A DNA stretch of 64,000 bases from an uncultured Leptolinea sp. (lineage in GTDB: Bacteria; Chloroflexota; Anaerolineae; Anaerolineales; Anaerolineaceae), in assembly GCA_903828565.1 (NCBI GenBank), contig CAIKMQ010000013.1:1-64000 (forward strand). Direction: 5' to 3'. Below are positions 32,796 through 40,752 of the stretch, one piece after another (position 1 is the first letter of the stretch; the number at the start of each line of letters is the position of its first letter). The notes under the pieces are model-generated. The model saw only the letters and a program-made list of their open reading frames with translations, did not search any database and had not been told where the DNA came from. The translations under genes were made by a program, and so were the position numbers.

Positions 32796-33650
32796 TCATC
32801 CTATCAAGCCGGCAAGTTTATTCCTTGCAGTTTCTGTCATGGCGTCAGGGTGTGTGATCACGGCATCCTTCAGTGCACTATGGCAGGCACACTCAGCGAT
32901 CAGGCCGGGATCTTTCACCAGGTTTCGCAAGGATTGTTGAGCTGTTTCCGTATTCTTTGTCAGGGTACGGACAACCATCTCCACCGAGACCGGCGCTTCG
33001 CTGGTATGCCAGACATCATAATCAGTTACGTGGGCTATGGAGCAGTAACATATTTCAGCTTCTCTGGCCAGGAATGCTTCCGGGCTGGTCGTCATTCCAA
33101 TGATTGCGATGCCCCACGAACGAAACAGGTTGGATTCAGCCCGGGTTGAAAACCTGGGCCCTTCCACGGTGATCAAGGTGCCGCCAAAATGAACCATAGC
33201 ACCCGTGGCAGCAAGGGAATTTCGAGCGTACTGACGCATTGTTCCGCAGAATGGCTCTGCGACCCCGATATGGGCAACTATACCGCCTTCAAAAAAAGAG
33301 CGTTTGCGGTCGCGGGTGAAATCTACCAGCTGATCGGGAATTACGATATCACCCGGTGCAAAGTCTTCACGCAGTGAGCCGCAGGCGCTGATCGAAACTA
33401 TTTTTTTGACTCCGAGTTGTTTGAAGGTGAAGATGTTTGCGCGGTAGTTCACCTCCGAGGGATTGTAGATATGGCCAATCCCGTGGCGGGTAAGAAATGC
33501 AATTCGCCTGCCAGCCAGCAACCCAATGACGATCGGTGAGCTGGCTTTTCCATAGGGGGTTTCCGGGTGAACAGTATGGACATCTTCTAAACCGGGAAGA
33601 TCATATAGTCCGGATCCGCCGATCACACCAAGAACTGGAGCTTCATTCAT
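32796..33650 (-). CDS. mtnP: S-methyl-5'-thioadenosine phosphorylase
   Basis: Phosphorolyses 5'-methylthioadenosine from polyamine and SAM metabolism to adenine and methylthioribose-1-phosphate. Marks of the family are GVIGGSGLYDL at the start, TRHGIGH, SACGSLRE, EGPRFSTRAESNLFR, and the MTTSPEAFLAREAEICYCSIAHVTDYD block with the adenine-contacting aspartate. Length 284 aa is normal. GGAGGAA precedes the ATG. It is placed between an FHA protein and a SEDS enzyme, which are functionally unrelated to it. Confidence 0.93.
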   Translation of the reverse strand: MNEAPVLGVIGGSGLYDLPGLEDVHTVHPETPYGKASSPIVIGLLAGRRIAFLTRHGIGHIYNPSEVNYRANIFTFKQLGVKKIVSISACGSLREDFAPGDIVIPDQLVDFTRDRKRSFFEGGIVAHIGVAEPFCGTMRQYARNSLAATGAMVHFGGTLITVEGPRFSTRAESNLFRSWGIAIIGMTTSPEAFLAREAEICYCSIAHVTDYDVWHTSEAPVSVEMVVRTLTKNTETAQQSLRNLVKDPGLIAECACHSALKDAVITHPDAMTETARNKLAGLIG

Positions 33651-33662
33651 GGTTCCTCCATC

Positions 33663-34097
33663 TTACTTTTCTTCAAGCATCACTTCCAGATGATATGGGC
33701 CAACGATGATTACATCACGATTGATCAGTACCACCGAATCGTTCACCCGTTCGTTATTCAGGAGGGTGGATAGATTAGTATGGATATTCTCCAGCCACCA
33801 CTGACCCTGGTGATAGGTTAATGTGGCATGGCGGTCAGCAACCGCAGCATCGGGAAGCGAAACTTCATTTCCGGTATCTCTGCCTATTCCGGCACTCTTT
33901 TGGTTGAGCCGAAAGGTATGCGGGTTTCCAGCTTCCTGATAGGTCAGGGTGAGCAGAGCCACATCACTTTCATCCTGTTTGGTAGGGCGACGGTAGATTT
34001 CAATCCAAAGCGTGTAGACCACCCAACCAATGAACAGGTAGAGAGATATGACAAGGAGAATTCGAATTACCAGTAAAAGGATGCTCATAGAAACCAT
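33663..34097 (-). CDS. Membrane-anchored FHA-domain protein
   Basis: One N-terminal membrane helix (about residues 4-30), then a linker and an FHA domain (about 60-140). The phosphothreonine-binding residues are visible as GIGRD and NEVSLPDAAVADRHATL, so binding to phosphothreonine is plausible. In actinobacteria FHA proteins of this shape (FhaB) stand next to rodA and pbpA with serine/threonine kinases; here the SEDS-PBP gene is two genes downstream, but no kinase or phosphatase is in the window. 144 aa. A weak GAAG ribosome site precedes the ATG at 34097, and the ATG at 34088 is an alternative. Confidence 0.85.
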   Translation of the reverse strand: MVSMSILLLVIRILLVISLYLFIGWVVYTLWIEIYRRPTKQDESDVALLTLTYQEAGNPHTFRLNQKSAGIGRDTGNEVSLPDAAVADRHATLTYHQGQWWLENIHTNLSTLLNNERVNDSVVLINRDVIIVGPYHLEVMLEEK

Positions 34098-34145
34098 TTT
34101 ACTTCGAGATTTGGTTCATGTAGATTTCGGTGAAAACCAAATGAC

Positions 34146-34619
34146 TCACTCACGACTGATCGCTGCGGGAGTTGCATGGGTGATGCGGATTAAGTCATTT
34201 ACCTGAATGCGGATATTCAAGCCCCTCTGGCCACCGGAGATATGGATCTCATGAGCCGATAATGCGCTCTCGTCCAATAGTATTTTGAACCCCTTGTTGA
34301 GCAGAGCCAGAGGAGAGATACCGCCGGTTTTTAGGCCGGTCGCCTTTTCAGCTTCAGCCATAGTTGTCAGTAGAATTTTCTTGTCTCCGAGGGCCGCTGC
34401 AGTACTTTTAAGGTCTACTTCTCTGTCACCCGGCACAATGGCTAAAATGTATTTTTTTGTCCGTTCATTGACCAGAACGATGGTTTTATACACCAGGCTG
34501 AGGGGGACGTGAAGCAGAGCCGCAGTTTCCGCGGCGCCTAGTTTCTCTTCGGGAAGTTCAAAAACCTGGAATTGGACCCCTTGTGAATCTAGTATGCGGG
34601 TGATGTTATTCGTAACCAT
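34146..34619 (-). CDS. ybaK: YbaK/EbsC-family aminoacyl-tRNA deacylase (Cys-tRNAPro type)
   Basis: Editing-domain protein of 157 aa that removes wrong amino acids from tRNA; E. coli YbaK acts on Cys-tRNAPro. The order of blocks fits: VYKTIVLVNE (substrate lysine), IVPGDREVDLK, GLKTGGISPLALL and DESALSAHEIHISGGQRGLNI. The ATG at 34619 is chosen because it stands one base beyond the stop codon of the PHP gene, a coupling arrangement; the 24 codons upstream lie inside that gene. Confidence 0.88.
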   Translation of the reverse strand: MVTNNITRILDSQGVQFQVFELPEEKLGAAETAALLHVPLSLVYKTIVLVNERTKKYILAIVPGDREVDLKSTAAALGDKKILLTTMAEAEKATGLKTGGISPLALLNKGFKILLDESALSAHEIHISGGQRGLNIRIQVNDLIRITHATPAAISRE

Positions 34620-34620
34620 A

Positions 34621-35682
34621 CTATTTGAGTATAACCGGATTGCTGAAGATCCAACCGCGTTTTTTTCCCCGGTATTGAATGTAACATTCAATACGGTAAA
34701 CCCCCGGCTGTTCAGTGAAATACGTACAGGTGTTCGTCTTGTGACTTTCGAAGATCACTTTTCCATTTCGAAGCAATCTCATCTCTGTGGGCACCGGCAA
34801 GTGGGCATGGATCGTAGCTCCCCGGGAAATACTACCGTTACCTCCCATTTCAACCCGGCCTCCTTCAACCTGTGCAAAGAAACTGAACCCATGAGTCCGG
34901 TGTGGCATGTCATAGCCAACAAATAACCTGCCTTGCTTGAAGGCTTCCATGATCATAGCGCCATCTTTTTGCAGATCGCCGGTAAGCGGTTCTTTGAGTA
35001 GTAGATGGTTGTTAATCGCGGAGAAATGATACTCATACGGAAAGATCGTTTTACGTAAAAATGCAGCCTTCATCGGTAGGGCATGGGCATCCGAACCGCC
35101 TATTGCCACACAGGATCTTCCTTGAACCAGCTGGTCATCCCAGAATGCAAGGGTTTCTGGAAGGGGTCCATATGGTAAATAGGTGGGAAAGAACGCAAAA
35201 AATGCAGCTTGAAGTAAGGATTTACTGCGTGATTTGATCTCGCTCATCCCATTCCACAGTTCGATCCCGGTAAAGCCGCGGCCATTACGATCTACCCATG
35301 ATATATCGGGTTCACCAAATGCCAACAGCTCGTGTTCAAATGGATGCGCTATGAAAGATAACGCATGATCTTTTCTTATCTGATCGATTAGGTTAGCGGG
35401 ATCAGCTGCCAGCGAAGAGTAATCTCTTTTATTGTTGAATACCAATAAATGATTTTTTTGTGGGTCGCGAGATTGATCATGGATTTCCTGACCAACGAGG
35501 ACGAGTGCTTTTTTCTTGCCAGCATGATAATACCTATCAGCCCCCTGTACATGCACATTATGATCTGTGACTAAAATAGCATCCACGCCGGCTGCCATCG
35601 CTGCATCCGCCAGACTTTGATAAGTGGCGTGGCCATCAGAGAGGAAACTATGCATATGAGCATTGACTATTACTTCATACAT
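34621..35682 (-). CDS. PHP-domain metal-dependent phosphoesterase
   Basis: A 353-residue PHP protein. Metal-binding histidines and acids occur in the expected series: NAHMHSFLSDG, VTDHN, IAHPFEHEL and IGGSDAHALP. The C-terminal 90 residues look like an added beta-rich domain (EMRLLRNGKVIFE). No polymerase, histidinol phosphatase or Trp-operon partner is present, so the substrate is unknown; related proteins hydrolyse small phosphoesters or nucleotides. First gene of a two-gene run with ybaK; its promoter is back-to-back with that of secG. Confidence 0.82.
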   Translation of the reverse strand: MYEVIVNAHMHSFLSDGHATYQSLADAAMAAGVDAILVTDHNVHVQGADRYYHAGKKKALVLVGQEIHDQSRDPQKNHLLVFNNKRDYSSLAADPANLIDQIRKDHALSFIAHPFEHELLAFGEPDISWVDRNGRGFTGIELWNGMSEIKSRSKSLLQAAFFAFFPTYLPYGPLPETLAFWDDQLVQGRSCVAIGGSDAHALPMKAAFLRKTIFPYEYHFSAINNHLLLKEPLTGDLQKDGAMIMEAFKQGRLFVGYDMPHRTHGFSFFAQVEGGRVEMGGNGSISRGATIHAHLPVPTEMRLLRNGKVIFESHKTNTCTYFTEQPGVYRIECYIQYRGKKRGWIFSNPVILK

Positions 35683-35699
35683 GGTGCTATCCCTATTAG

Positions 35700-35729
35700 T
35701 TGACGAATATGCATCCTATTGAGTATAAT
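35700..35729 (+). promoter_or_regulatory. Promoter of secG
   Basis: TTGACG (35700-35705), an 18-base spacer and a perfect TATAAT (35724-35729). Leader of about 25 bases with AGGAGG near its end. Confidence 0.65.
35722..35727 (-). promoter_or_regulatory. Candidate -10 element of the PHP gene, overlapping the secG -10
   Basis: TATACT on the minus strand. It overlaps the secG TATAAT on the other strand by four bases, so the two genes should compete for polymerase. Confidence 0.4.
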
Positions 35730-35760
35730 GCATGGGTTGTATATATCCAGGAGGATGATT

Positions 35761-35985
35761 GTGGAACAGTATTTTAGTATAGCTTTGATCATTACGTCAA
35801 TCGCGCTGGTCGCCAGTATTATTTTGCAGAGCAAAGGTGTCGGGCTCGGTGGATTAACCGGTGGTGATGCAGGTGGTGTCTTTACGGCTCGCCGTGGTAT
35901 TGAGAAGACTTTGTTCTTCATCACGATCGTTTTGAGCATAATATTCGTTGTTCTCACCCTGCTCACGGTGGTTATCAGTAAGTAA
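35761..35985 (+). CDS. secG: Preprotein translocase subunit SecG
   Basis: Small auxiliary subunit of the SecYEG channel: two membrane helices separated by the conserved QSKGVGLGGLTGG loop and followed by RRGIEKTLF. 74 aa. I choose the GTG at 35761 because the strong AGGAGG (35749-35754) is 6 bases before it; the ATG at 35755 directly abuts that site and would add only Met-Ile. Confidence 0.92.
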   Translation: MEQYFSIALIITSIALVASIILQSKGVGLGGLTGGDAGGVFTARRGIEKTLFFITIVLSIIFVVLTLLTVVISK

Positions 35986-36028
35986 TTTCTGCTCTCGAGT
36001 AGAGCTCCATCCAAATCTATGCTATGAA

Positions 36029-36065
36029 TGGGCGCCCAAACCAAAAGGAAAAGGCGCCCAATTTT
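36029..36065 (+). terminator. Terminator after secG
   Basis: An 8-bp GC-rich stem (36029-36036 with 36053-36060), a 16-base loop and TTTT soon after. It ends 6 bases before the next start codon, so it separates secG from the binding-protein gene or attenuates reading into it. Confidence 0.65.
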
Positions 36066-36071
36066 GATTAA

Positions 36072-37739
36072 ATGAAAAAATACCGTTGGCAATTACTGAT
36101 CATTCTCCTCGCAGGCATATTGCTTGGCGTATTGATACTGACCCGGCCTCCGGATCAGGTAACTGGTGACCTTTCACCACAAAAAGGCGGTACCTACAGT
36201 GAAGGCCTTGTGGGTGGTTTCCAGCGCTTAAACCCGCTTTTCGATCATTACAACCAGCCCGACCGTGATGTCAATCGGTTGTTATTCAACGGCTTGGTCA
36301 AGTTTGACGCTTCCGGCTCACCACAGCCGGATCTGGCTTCTGCCTGGGGTTACTCACTGGATGGACTGACGTATAATTTTGCCCTGCGCGAGGATGTCTA
36401 CTGGCATGACGGGCAGCAGTTCAATGTTGATGATGTCATTTTTACCATTGACAAGATGAAGGAAGATGGATCCATCACCCCTTCAGATCTGAAGAGTTTC
36501 TGGCAGGAGATCAAGATCAATCGCTTGAATGATTTCAACCTGCAGTTCATATTGCCTGAACCTTTCTCACCATTTTTAGATTATCTGTCTTTTGGTGTCC
36601 TTCCCAGGCATTTGCTGGAAGGCAAGAGTTTTCTGGAGATTCAGGAATCTTCTTTCAATTTGCAACCTGTCGGCACAGGTCCTTACCAAATAGATCACTT
36701 GATCGTTGAGAACAATCAAATTACTGGGGTTGTATTGGCAGCCAATGAAAAGTACTTTGAAGGTGCGCCATTTATTGAGGAAGTGACCTTTAAGTACTAC
36801 GCAACTTCCGAGGATATGTATAATGCCTATCTGGAAGGTGAGATCCAGGGTCTTAGCCGGGTGACCGGAGATTTTCTGGCAGAAGTGCTTCAAGATCCTC
36901 AGGTGGCTGTCTACACCGGCCGAAGGCCGGAGTTGTCTGTAGTGTTGCTTAATCACAACGACCCGTCCACTGAATTTCTACAGGACGTAAATGTGCGCCA
37001 GGCGCTCATGCTGGGCATCAATCGCTCGGTGATTGTAAACCAGTTGTTAGCAGGGCAGGCGATCCTGGCGGATAGCCCTCTCTTCCCAGGCACATGGGGT
37101 TACTTTAGCAGTTCACCCATCCCATTCGATCCCGATCTGGCGGTCAGTAAACTAAAGGAAGCAAAGTACCTCTTCACTGCCGAAAGTGGGAATGTCCGTT
37201 CAAAGGATGGAAAACTACTGACAATCACGCTGCTTTATCCCGACGATGATATCCACCGCAAGATCGCGGAAGCTATACAATCTGACTGGGCACTGATCGG
37301 TGTGGATGTAAAAATCCAGGGATTGCCTTATGAAGAATTGATCGATCAGAGACTGGTCAAGCGCGATTTTCAAGCCGCGCTGGTTGATCTGAACATGTCA
37401 CGCACACCAGACCCAGATCCATATCCCTTCTGGGATCAGGCACAGGCGACAGGCGGACAGAATTACTCCCAGTGGAATAATCGCGTAGCCAGTGAATACA
37501 TAGAACAGGCTCGCGTGATCAATGACATCCCTGAGCGTACACGGCTGTATCATAATTTCCAAGTAGTCTTCAGAGAAGAAATGCCGGCTCTATTGCTCTA
37601 CTACCCCGTGTACACCTACGCTATCCGTGGGGATGTGAATGGCGTACAAATGGGTCCCCTGTACGATCCAAGTGACCGACTGGCAGGGATCCGCAACTGG
37701 TTCCTCCTTGTCCAGCGTAATGTACAGAATAATCCGTAA
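36072..37739 (+). CDS. Peptide/nickel-type ABC transporter substrate-binding protein (SBP family 5)
   Basis: Extracytoplasmic solute-binding protein of the OppA/DppA/NikA class, 555 aa, with an N-terminal membrane anchor or signal (residues 5-24) without a lipobox cysteine, so it is held by an uncleaved helix or released. The fold marks are LNPLFDH, LLFNGLVKFD, LREDVYWHDGQQFNVDDVIFT (in parts) and the C-terminal YYPVYTYAI region. No permease or ATPase gene is near, so it is an orphan in this window. It starts 7 bases after the hairpin with no visible ribosome site, and the adenosyltransferase follows by 6 bases. Confidence 0.85.
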   Translation: MKKYRWQLLIILLAGILLGVLILTRPPDQVTGDLSPQKGGTYSEGLVGGFQRLNPLFDHYNQPDRDVNRLLFNGLVKFDASGSPQPDLASAWGYSLDGLTYNFALREDVYWHDGQQFNVDDVIFTIDKMKEDGSITPSDLKSFWQEIKINRLNDFNLQFILPEPFSPFLDYLSFGVLPRHLLEGKSFLEIQESSFNLQPVGTGPYQIDHLIVENNQITGVVLAANEKYFEGAPFIEEVTFKYYATSEDMYNAYLEGEIQGLSRVTGDFLAEVLQDPQVAVYTGRRPELSVVLLNHNDPSTEFLQDVNVRQALMLGINRSVIVNQLLAGQAILADSPLFPGTWGYFSSSPIPFDPDLAVSKLKEAKYLFTAESGNVRSKDGKLLTITLLYPDDDIHRKIAEAIQSDWALIGVDVKIQGLPYEELIDQRLVKRDFQAALVDLNMSRTPDPDPYPFWDQAQATGGQNYSQWNNRVASEYIEQARVINDIPERTRLYHNFQVVFREEMPALLLYYPVYTYAIRGDVNGVQMGPLYDPSDRLAGIRNWFLLVQRNVQNNP

Positions 37740-37745
37740 TGCCGC

Positions 37746-38291
37746 ATGAAAGGTAAACTCTACACCGGGGAGGGTGATAGTGGTGAGACCGGAGTCCTAG
37801 GTTCCGGCCGCTATCCCAAATCGCACAAACTTTTTGAAGCGTTGGGAAGTATTGAAGAATTATCCGCATCTCTTGGGATTGTAAAAGCATTCTTAATTAC
37901 CGATTCTGAGAAAGAACTGTTGACTGGCCTTCAGCGCTCTCTTTACAGATTGATGGCCCATTTATCCGTAACAAATAATAAGCAGGAACTTGAATATTTT
38001 GCGCCGACAGAATTGTTGTTTATAGAAAAGACAATAGAAGAATTATCGAACGAAATCGACATACCGGAAGGTTTCATTCTTCCCGGTGACACGATCGTTT
38101 CAGCGCAATTGGATCTGGCACGGGCAATATCCAGAAGGGTGGAAAGGCGTGTGGTGGATTTATATACGAGAAAAACCGCCAAGCAGGCACATATTCTTGC
38201 GTATGTGAATAGACTGTCCACGCTGCTTTTCCTTCTGGAAATCAGAGAGATCGATCGATCTAATGATCAAACAATTACTATGGCAAAATAA
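37746..38291 (+). CDS. pduO: Cob(I)alamin adenosyltransferase, PduO type
   Basis: Transfers adenosyl from ATP to cob(I)alamin to make coenzyme B12. The N-terminal KLYTGEGDSGETGV is a P-loop-like ATP site, LEALGSIEELSASLG (as FEALGSIEELSAS here) is conserved, and the RAISRRVERRVVDL helix carries the catalytic arginine-glutamate pair. 181 aa is normal. The bound lower-ligand and partner mutase are unknown. Ends in the hairpin at 38293-38324. Confidence 0.88.
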   Translation: MKGKLYTGEGDSGETGVLGSGRYPKSHKLFEALGSIEELSASLGIVKAFLITDSEKELLTGLQRSLYRLMAHLSVTNNKQELEYFAPTELLFIEKTIEELSNEIDIPEGFILPGDTIVSAQLDLARAISRRVERRVVDLYTRKTAKQAHILAYVNRLSTLLFLLEIREIDRSNDQTITMAK

Positions 38292-38292
38292 A

Positions 38293-38324
38293 AACAGGCC
38301 CTGAATAGAATTTCAGGGCCTGTT
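38293..38324. terminator. Bidirectional terminator between pduO and the DsbA-like gene
   Basis: A 13-bp perfect stem (38293-38305 with 38312-38324), loop of 6 bases. The A-run on the left becomes a T-run for the minus-strand transcript, so it is a strong terminator for the DsbA-like gene. Confidence 0.85.
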
Positions 38325-38338
38325 GAATGATATTCGTA

Positions 38339-39031
38339 CTACGGATTAAGAAGATTCTTGATCGCCTGATAGGCATTCGTTGGGGAGATGTTGATCCCAT
38401 TGATATAGATTGCGGGGGTACCTTCTATCCCATCTGCTACCCCGGCTTTGCGATGTTCTTCGAGCTGCTGGTTGAATTTCTGCGATTTGTAACAGCTTTT
38501 GAAGCTATCCATATCGAGACCGATCTTCTCCGCGAATGCGTATAGCCTGTTGTCGTAGAAATCACCCACCTGCTCTCCGGTGATATTCGCAAAGAGTATA
38601 TCGTGATACTCCCAGAATTTGTTCTGATCTGCCGCACAGTAAGCTGCAAGCGCAGACGCATCAGATTCCGATCCGATCACAGTGAACGGTCGGTACTCGA
38701 AGTAAACTAAACCTTGTGATATAAAATCTCTGACGATGTCCTGCTCGCTGCCATCAGCGAACAGTTTACAATAGGGGCACTGAAAATCGGAGTATTCCAC
38801 CACCTTCACCGGGGCGTTCGGGTCACCCATGAACAAACCGTTCGGGTTAGGGTGGTCATGGGCTGCAGGCATGGCGATATCACCGACGGGACGGCTATTG
38901 GCTATGATGCTTGGAAGTACCAATGCACCGACTACCATAATGGCAAATAGAGTGGAGCCGCCGATCAACAGGATCATATGTCTGCGTTCCTGAGCGGCTC
39001 TTTTCTTTCGGATTTCTTCTCTTTTACTCAT
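38339..39031 (-). CDS. DsbA/BdbD-like thiol-disulphide oxidoreductase
   Basis: Extracytoplasmic thioredoxin-fold protein of 230 aa. A positive N-terminus and one membrane helix (about residues 20-45) anchor it; the active site CPYC follows VVEYSDFQ near residue 90, and the cis-proline stretch is GTPAIYINGI near residue 200. A second cysteine pair (AYCAADQ, SCYKS) may form a structural disulphide. Related to BdbD and Actinobacteria or Chloroflexota DsbA types. AGGAG lies 6 bases before the ATG at 39031. Confidence 0.88.
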   Translation of the reverse strand: MSKREEIRKKRAAQERRHMILLIGGSTLFAIMVVGALVLPSIIANSRPVGDIAMPAAHDHPNPNGLFMGDPNAPVKVVEYSDFQCPYCKLFADGSEQDIVRDFISQGLVYFEYRPFTVIGSESDASALAAYCAADQNKFWEYHDILFANITGEQVGDFYDNRLYAFAEKIGLDMDSFKSCYKSQKFNQQLEEHRKAGVADGIEGTPAIYINGINISPTNAYQAIKNLLNP

Positions 39032-39048
39032 CGAATTCTCCTGGATGG

Positions 39049-39077
39049 ATTGTCGCATACCTGCAGATAGACAGCAA
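39049..39077 (-). promoter_or_regulatory. Candidate promoter of the DsbA-like gene
   Basis: On the minus strand TTGCTG (39072-39077), a 17-base spacer and GACAAT (39049-39054). The predicted leader is about 11 bases and contains AGGAG. Confidence 0.45.
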
Positions 39078-39149
39078 GGATTTGTACAGGTTTATACATA
39101 CTTGCTTGTGGGGATTATCTACTGAAAGATTAGAGTAACCGAAGATGGA

Positions 39150-40436
39150 TCAGCTGCTGAATATCTCAGCACCCAGCCGGTAACCCAGGGCTTCCAATCT
39201 GGCAGAGAATTGAGGTCGAATACCAGTCGGTTTTAATTGCCCGATCACTTTACCATCCGGTGTTATACCTTTACGTTCATACTTGAAAACATCGGTAAGA
39301 ACAACGGTCTCGCCTTCCATACCGACCACCTCGGTAATCGCCGTGATTTTTCTAGATCCATCCTTCTCACGCGACACCTGGATGATGAGGTCAATTGCAG
39401 AGGCAATCTGCTGCCTGACTACCTTGAGCGGTATTTCCACGCCGGACATGAGGCACATGGTTTCAAGGCGAGATATGGCATCGCGAGGAGTATTGGCATG
39501 CAGTGTCGTCATGGAGCCGTCATGGCCTGTGTTCATGGCCTGTAACATGTCCATAGCTTCACCGCCGCGAACCTCACCGATTACGATCCGGTCTGGCCGC
39601 ATGCGGAGTGAATTGCGAACCAGATCGCGTATGGCGACGATGCCAGACCCATCTGGATTACCCGGTTTCGTTTCCATGCGAACAACATGCTCCTGCTGCA
39701 TGACAAGTTCTGCGGCATCTTCGATGGTGATGATCCGTTCTTTTTCAGGGATGTAGCTGGAAAGCGCATTAAGAAGGGTCGTCTTGCCGGTACCGGTTCC
39801 ACCGGAAACGATGATGTTAAACTTGGCAAGAACACATACTTTCATGAAATCCGACATATGTTGCGAGAGCGTTCCCAGTTCAATTAGCCTGTCGATCCCC
39901 AGTTTTCCCCGCTGGAATTTACGAATAGTAATGGAAGGTCCATCGATGGCTACAGGCGGGATGACCGCATTCACACGGGAGCCATCCGGCAGCCGGCCAT
40001 CGACCATGGGCTGATCCGGATCGATTCTCCGATTAAGGGGTGTAATAATCTTTTGGATCAGTTCGAGCACCTGCGCGTCAGATTGGAAGGAGAGGTCTGT
40101 TCGATGGAGCAGCCCACTTTTCTCGACGTAGATGTTCTGGGCTCCGTTGACCATGATCTCACTAACAGTTGGATCATCCAGGAGAGGTTGAATGATTCCG
40201 TAGCCGGTCACCTGGGAGAGCACATGCTGAACAATCTCTGATGCCATAGAGGGTGAGAGATTAATCCTGGCTTTTTCGCAGATTTCTTTCAATAGAACGG
40301 TAATAATGACCGGTTCATCCCCGGAATTCTTTGAAAGATCTCTCAAGCGAAGTGCAGCTTGCTCAAGAAGAAAGCGTTTGAGTTTTGTTATTTGATCGGG
40401 AGTGACATTCGCAGTAGTCGGTCCTGGTTGGTCCAT
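39150..40436 (-). CDS. cpaF: CpaF/TadA-type secretion ATPase
   Basis: Hexameric ATPase of the type II/IV secretion superfamily that powers Tad (Flp) pili. Residues about 1-140 form the N-terminal helical domain. Walker A SGGTGTGKTTLL lies near residue 215, the Asp box is RIITIEDAAEL, the His box appears in TLHANTPRDAISRLE, and Walker B is RIVIGEVRGGEAMDML. 428 aa is normal. No TadB, TadC, pilin or prepilin peptidase gene is next to it, so it is an orphan, the last gene of the apparent parAB-containing operon. Confidence 0.92.
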   Translation of the reverse strand: MDQPGPTTANVTPDQITKLKRFLLEQAALRLRDLSKNSGDEPVIITVLLKEICEKARINLSPSMASEIVQHVLSQVTGYGIIQPLLDDPTVSEIMVNGAQNIYVEKSGLLHRTDLSFQSDAQVLELIQKIITPLNRRIDPDQPMVDGRLPDGSRVNAVIPPVAIDGPSITIRKFQRGKLGIDRLIELGTLSQHMSDFMKVCVLAKFNIIVSGGTGTGKTTLLNALSSYIPEKERIITIEDAAELVMQQEHVVRMETKPGNPDGSGIVAIRDLVRNSLRMRPDRIVIGEVRGGEAMDMLQAMNTGHDGSMTTLHANTPRDAISRLETMCLMSGVEIPLKVVRQQIASAIDLIIQVSREKDGSRKITAITEVVGMEGETVVLTDVFKYERKGITPDGKVIGQLKPTGIRPQFSARLEALGYRLGAEIFSS

Positions 40437-40441
40437 TGGCT

Positions 40442-40729
40442 TTACCCGTTCTGGATCTCATCGGTAGGCAGTATCCAAATGATCTCATGTTTATTGACTG
40501 TCATGAATTTTGTTTGAAACAAGACTTCTGCTTTCAGATTGACCACCCTGGCGTCTGTGATGGCAAGGAATTGATCTGCATTATTCAGTTCGTCCATCAA
40601 GCGGTGCTGAGGTTGGATGTGGATGCTCCCTTCGATACGGTGAGCCAGTGTCTGGATTACCACAGGTAATCCTATTTTTGTGATGACGTTTGTGAACTTC
40701 TTGCCTTTAGGATCAACCTCATCGTACAT
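40442..40729 (-). CDS. Small conserved-looking protein of unknown function
   Basis: A 95-residue protein I do not recognise. It is a compact, mixed alpha/beta sequence: a basic start (DEVDPKGKKFTN), a HRIEGSIHIQPQHRLMDELNNADQFLAITDARV core with a possible hairpin, and a C-terminal FQTKFMTVNKHEIIWILPTDE. No membrane segment or signal. It lies 23 bases after the kinase and 5 bases before cpaF in the same orientation, so it is translated with them and may be an adaptor for CpaF or a c-di-GMP-linked partner; that is speculation. Confidence 0.6.
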   Translation of the reverse strand: MYDEVDPKGKKFTNVITKIGLPVVIQTLAHRIEGSIHIQPQHRLMDELNNADQFLAITDARVVNLKAEVLFQTKFMTVNKHEIIWILPTDEIQNG

Positions 40730-40752
40730 ATGACCTCACCCTTCTCTGATAT

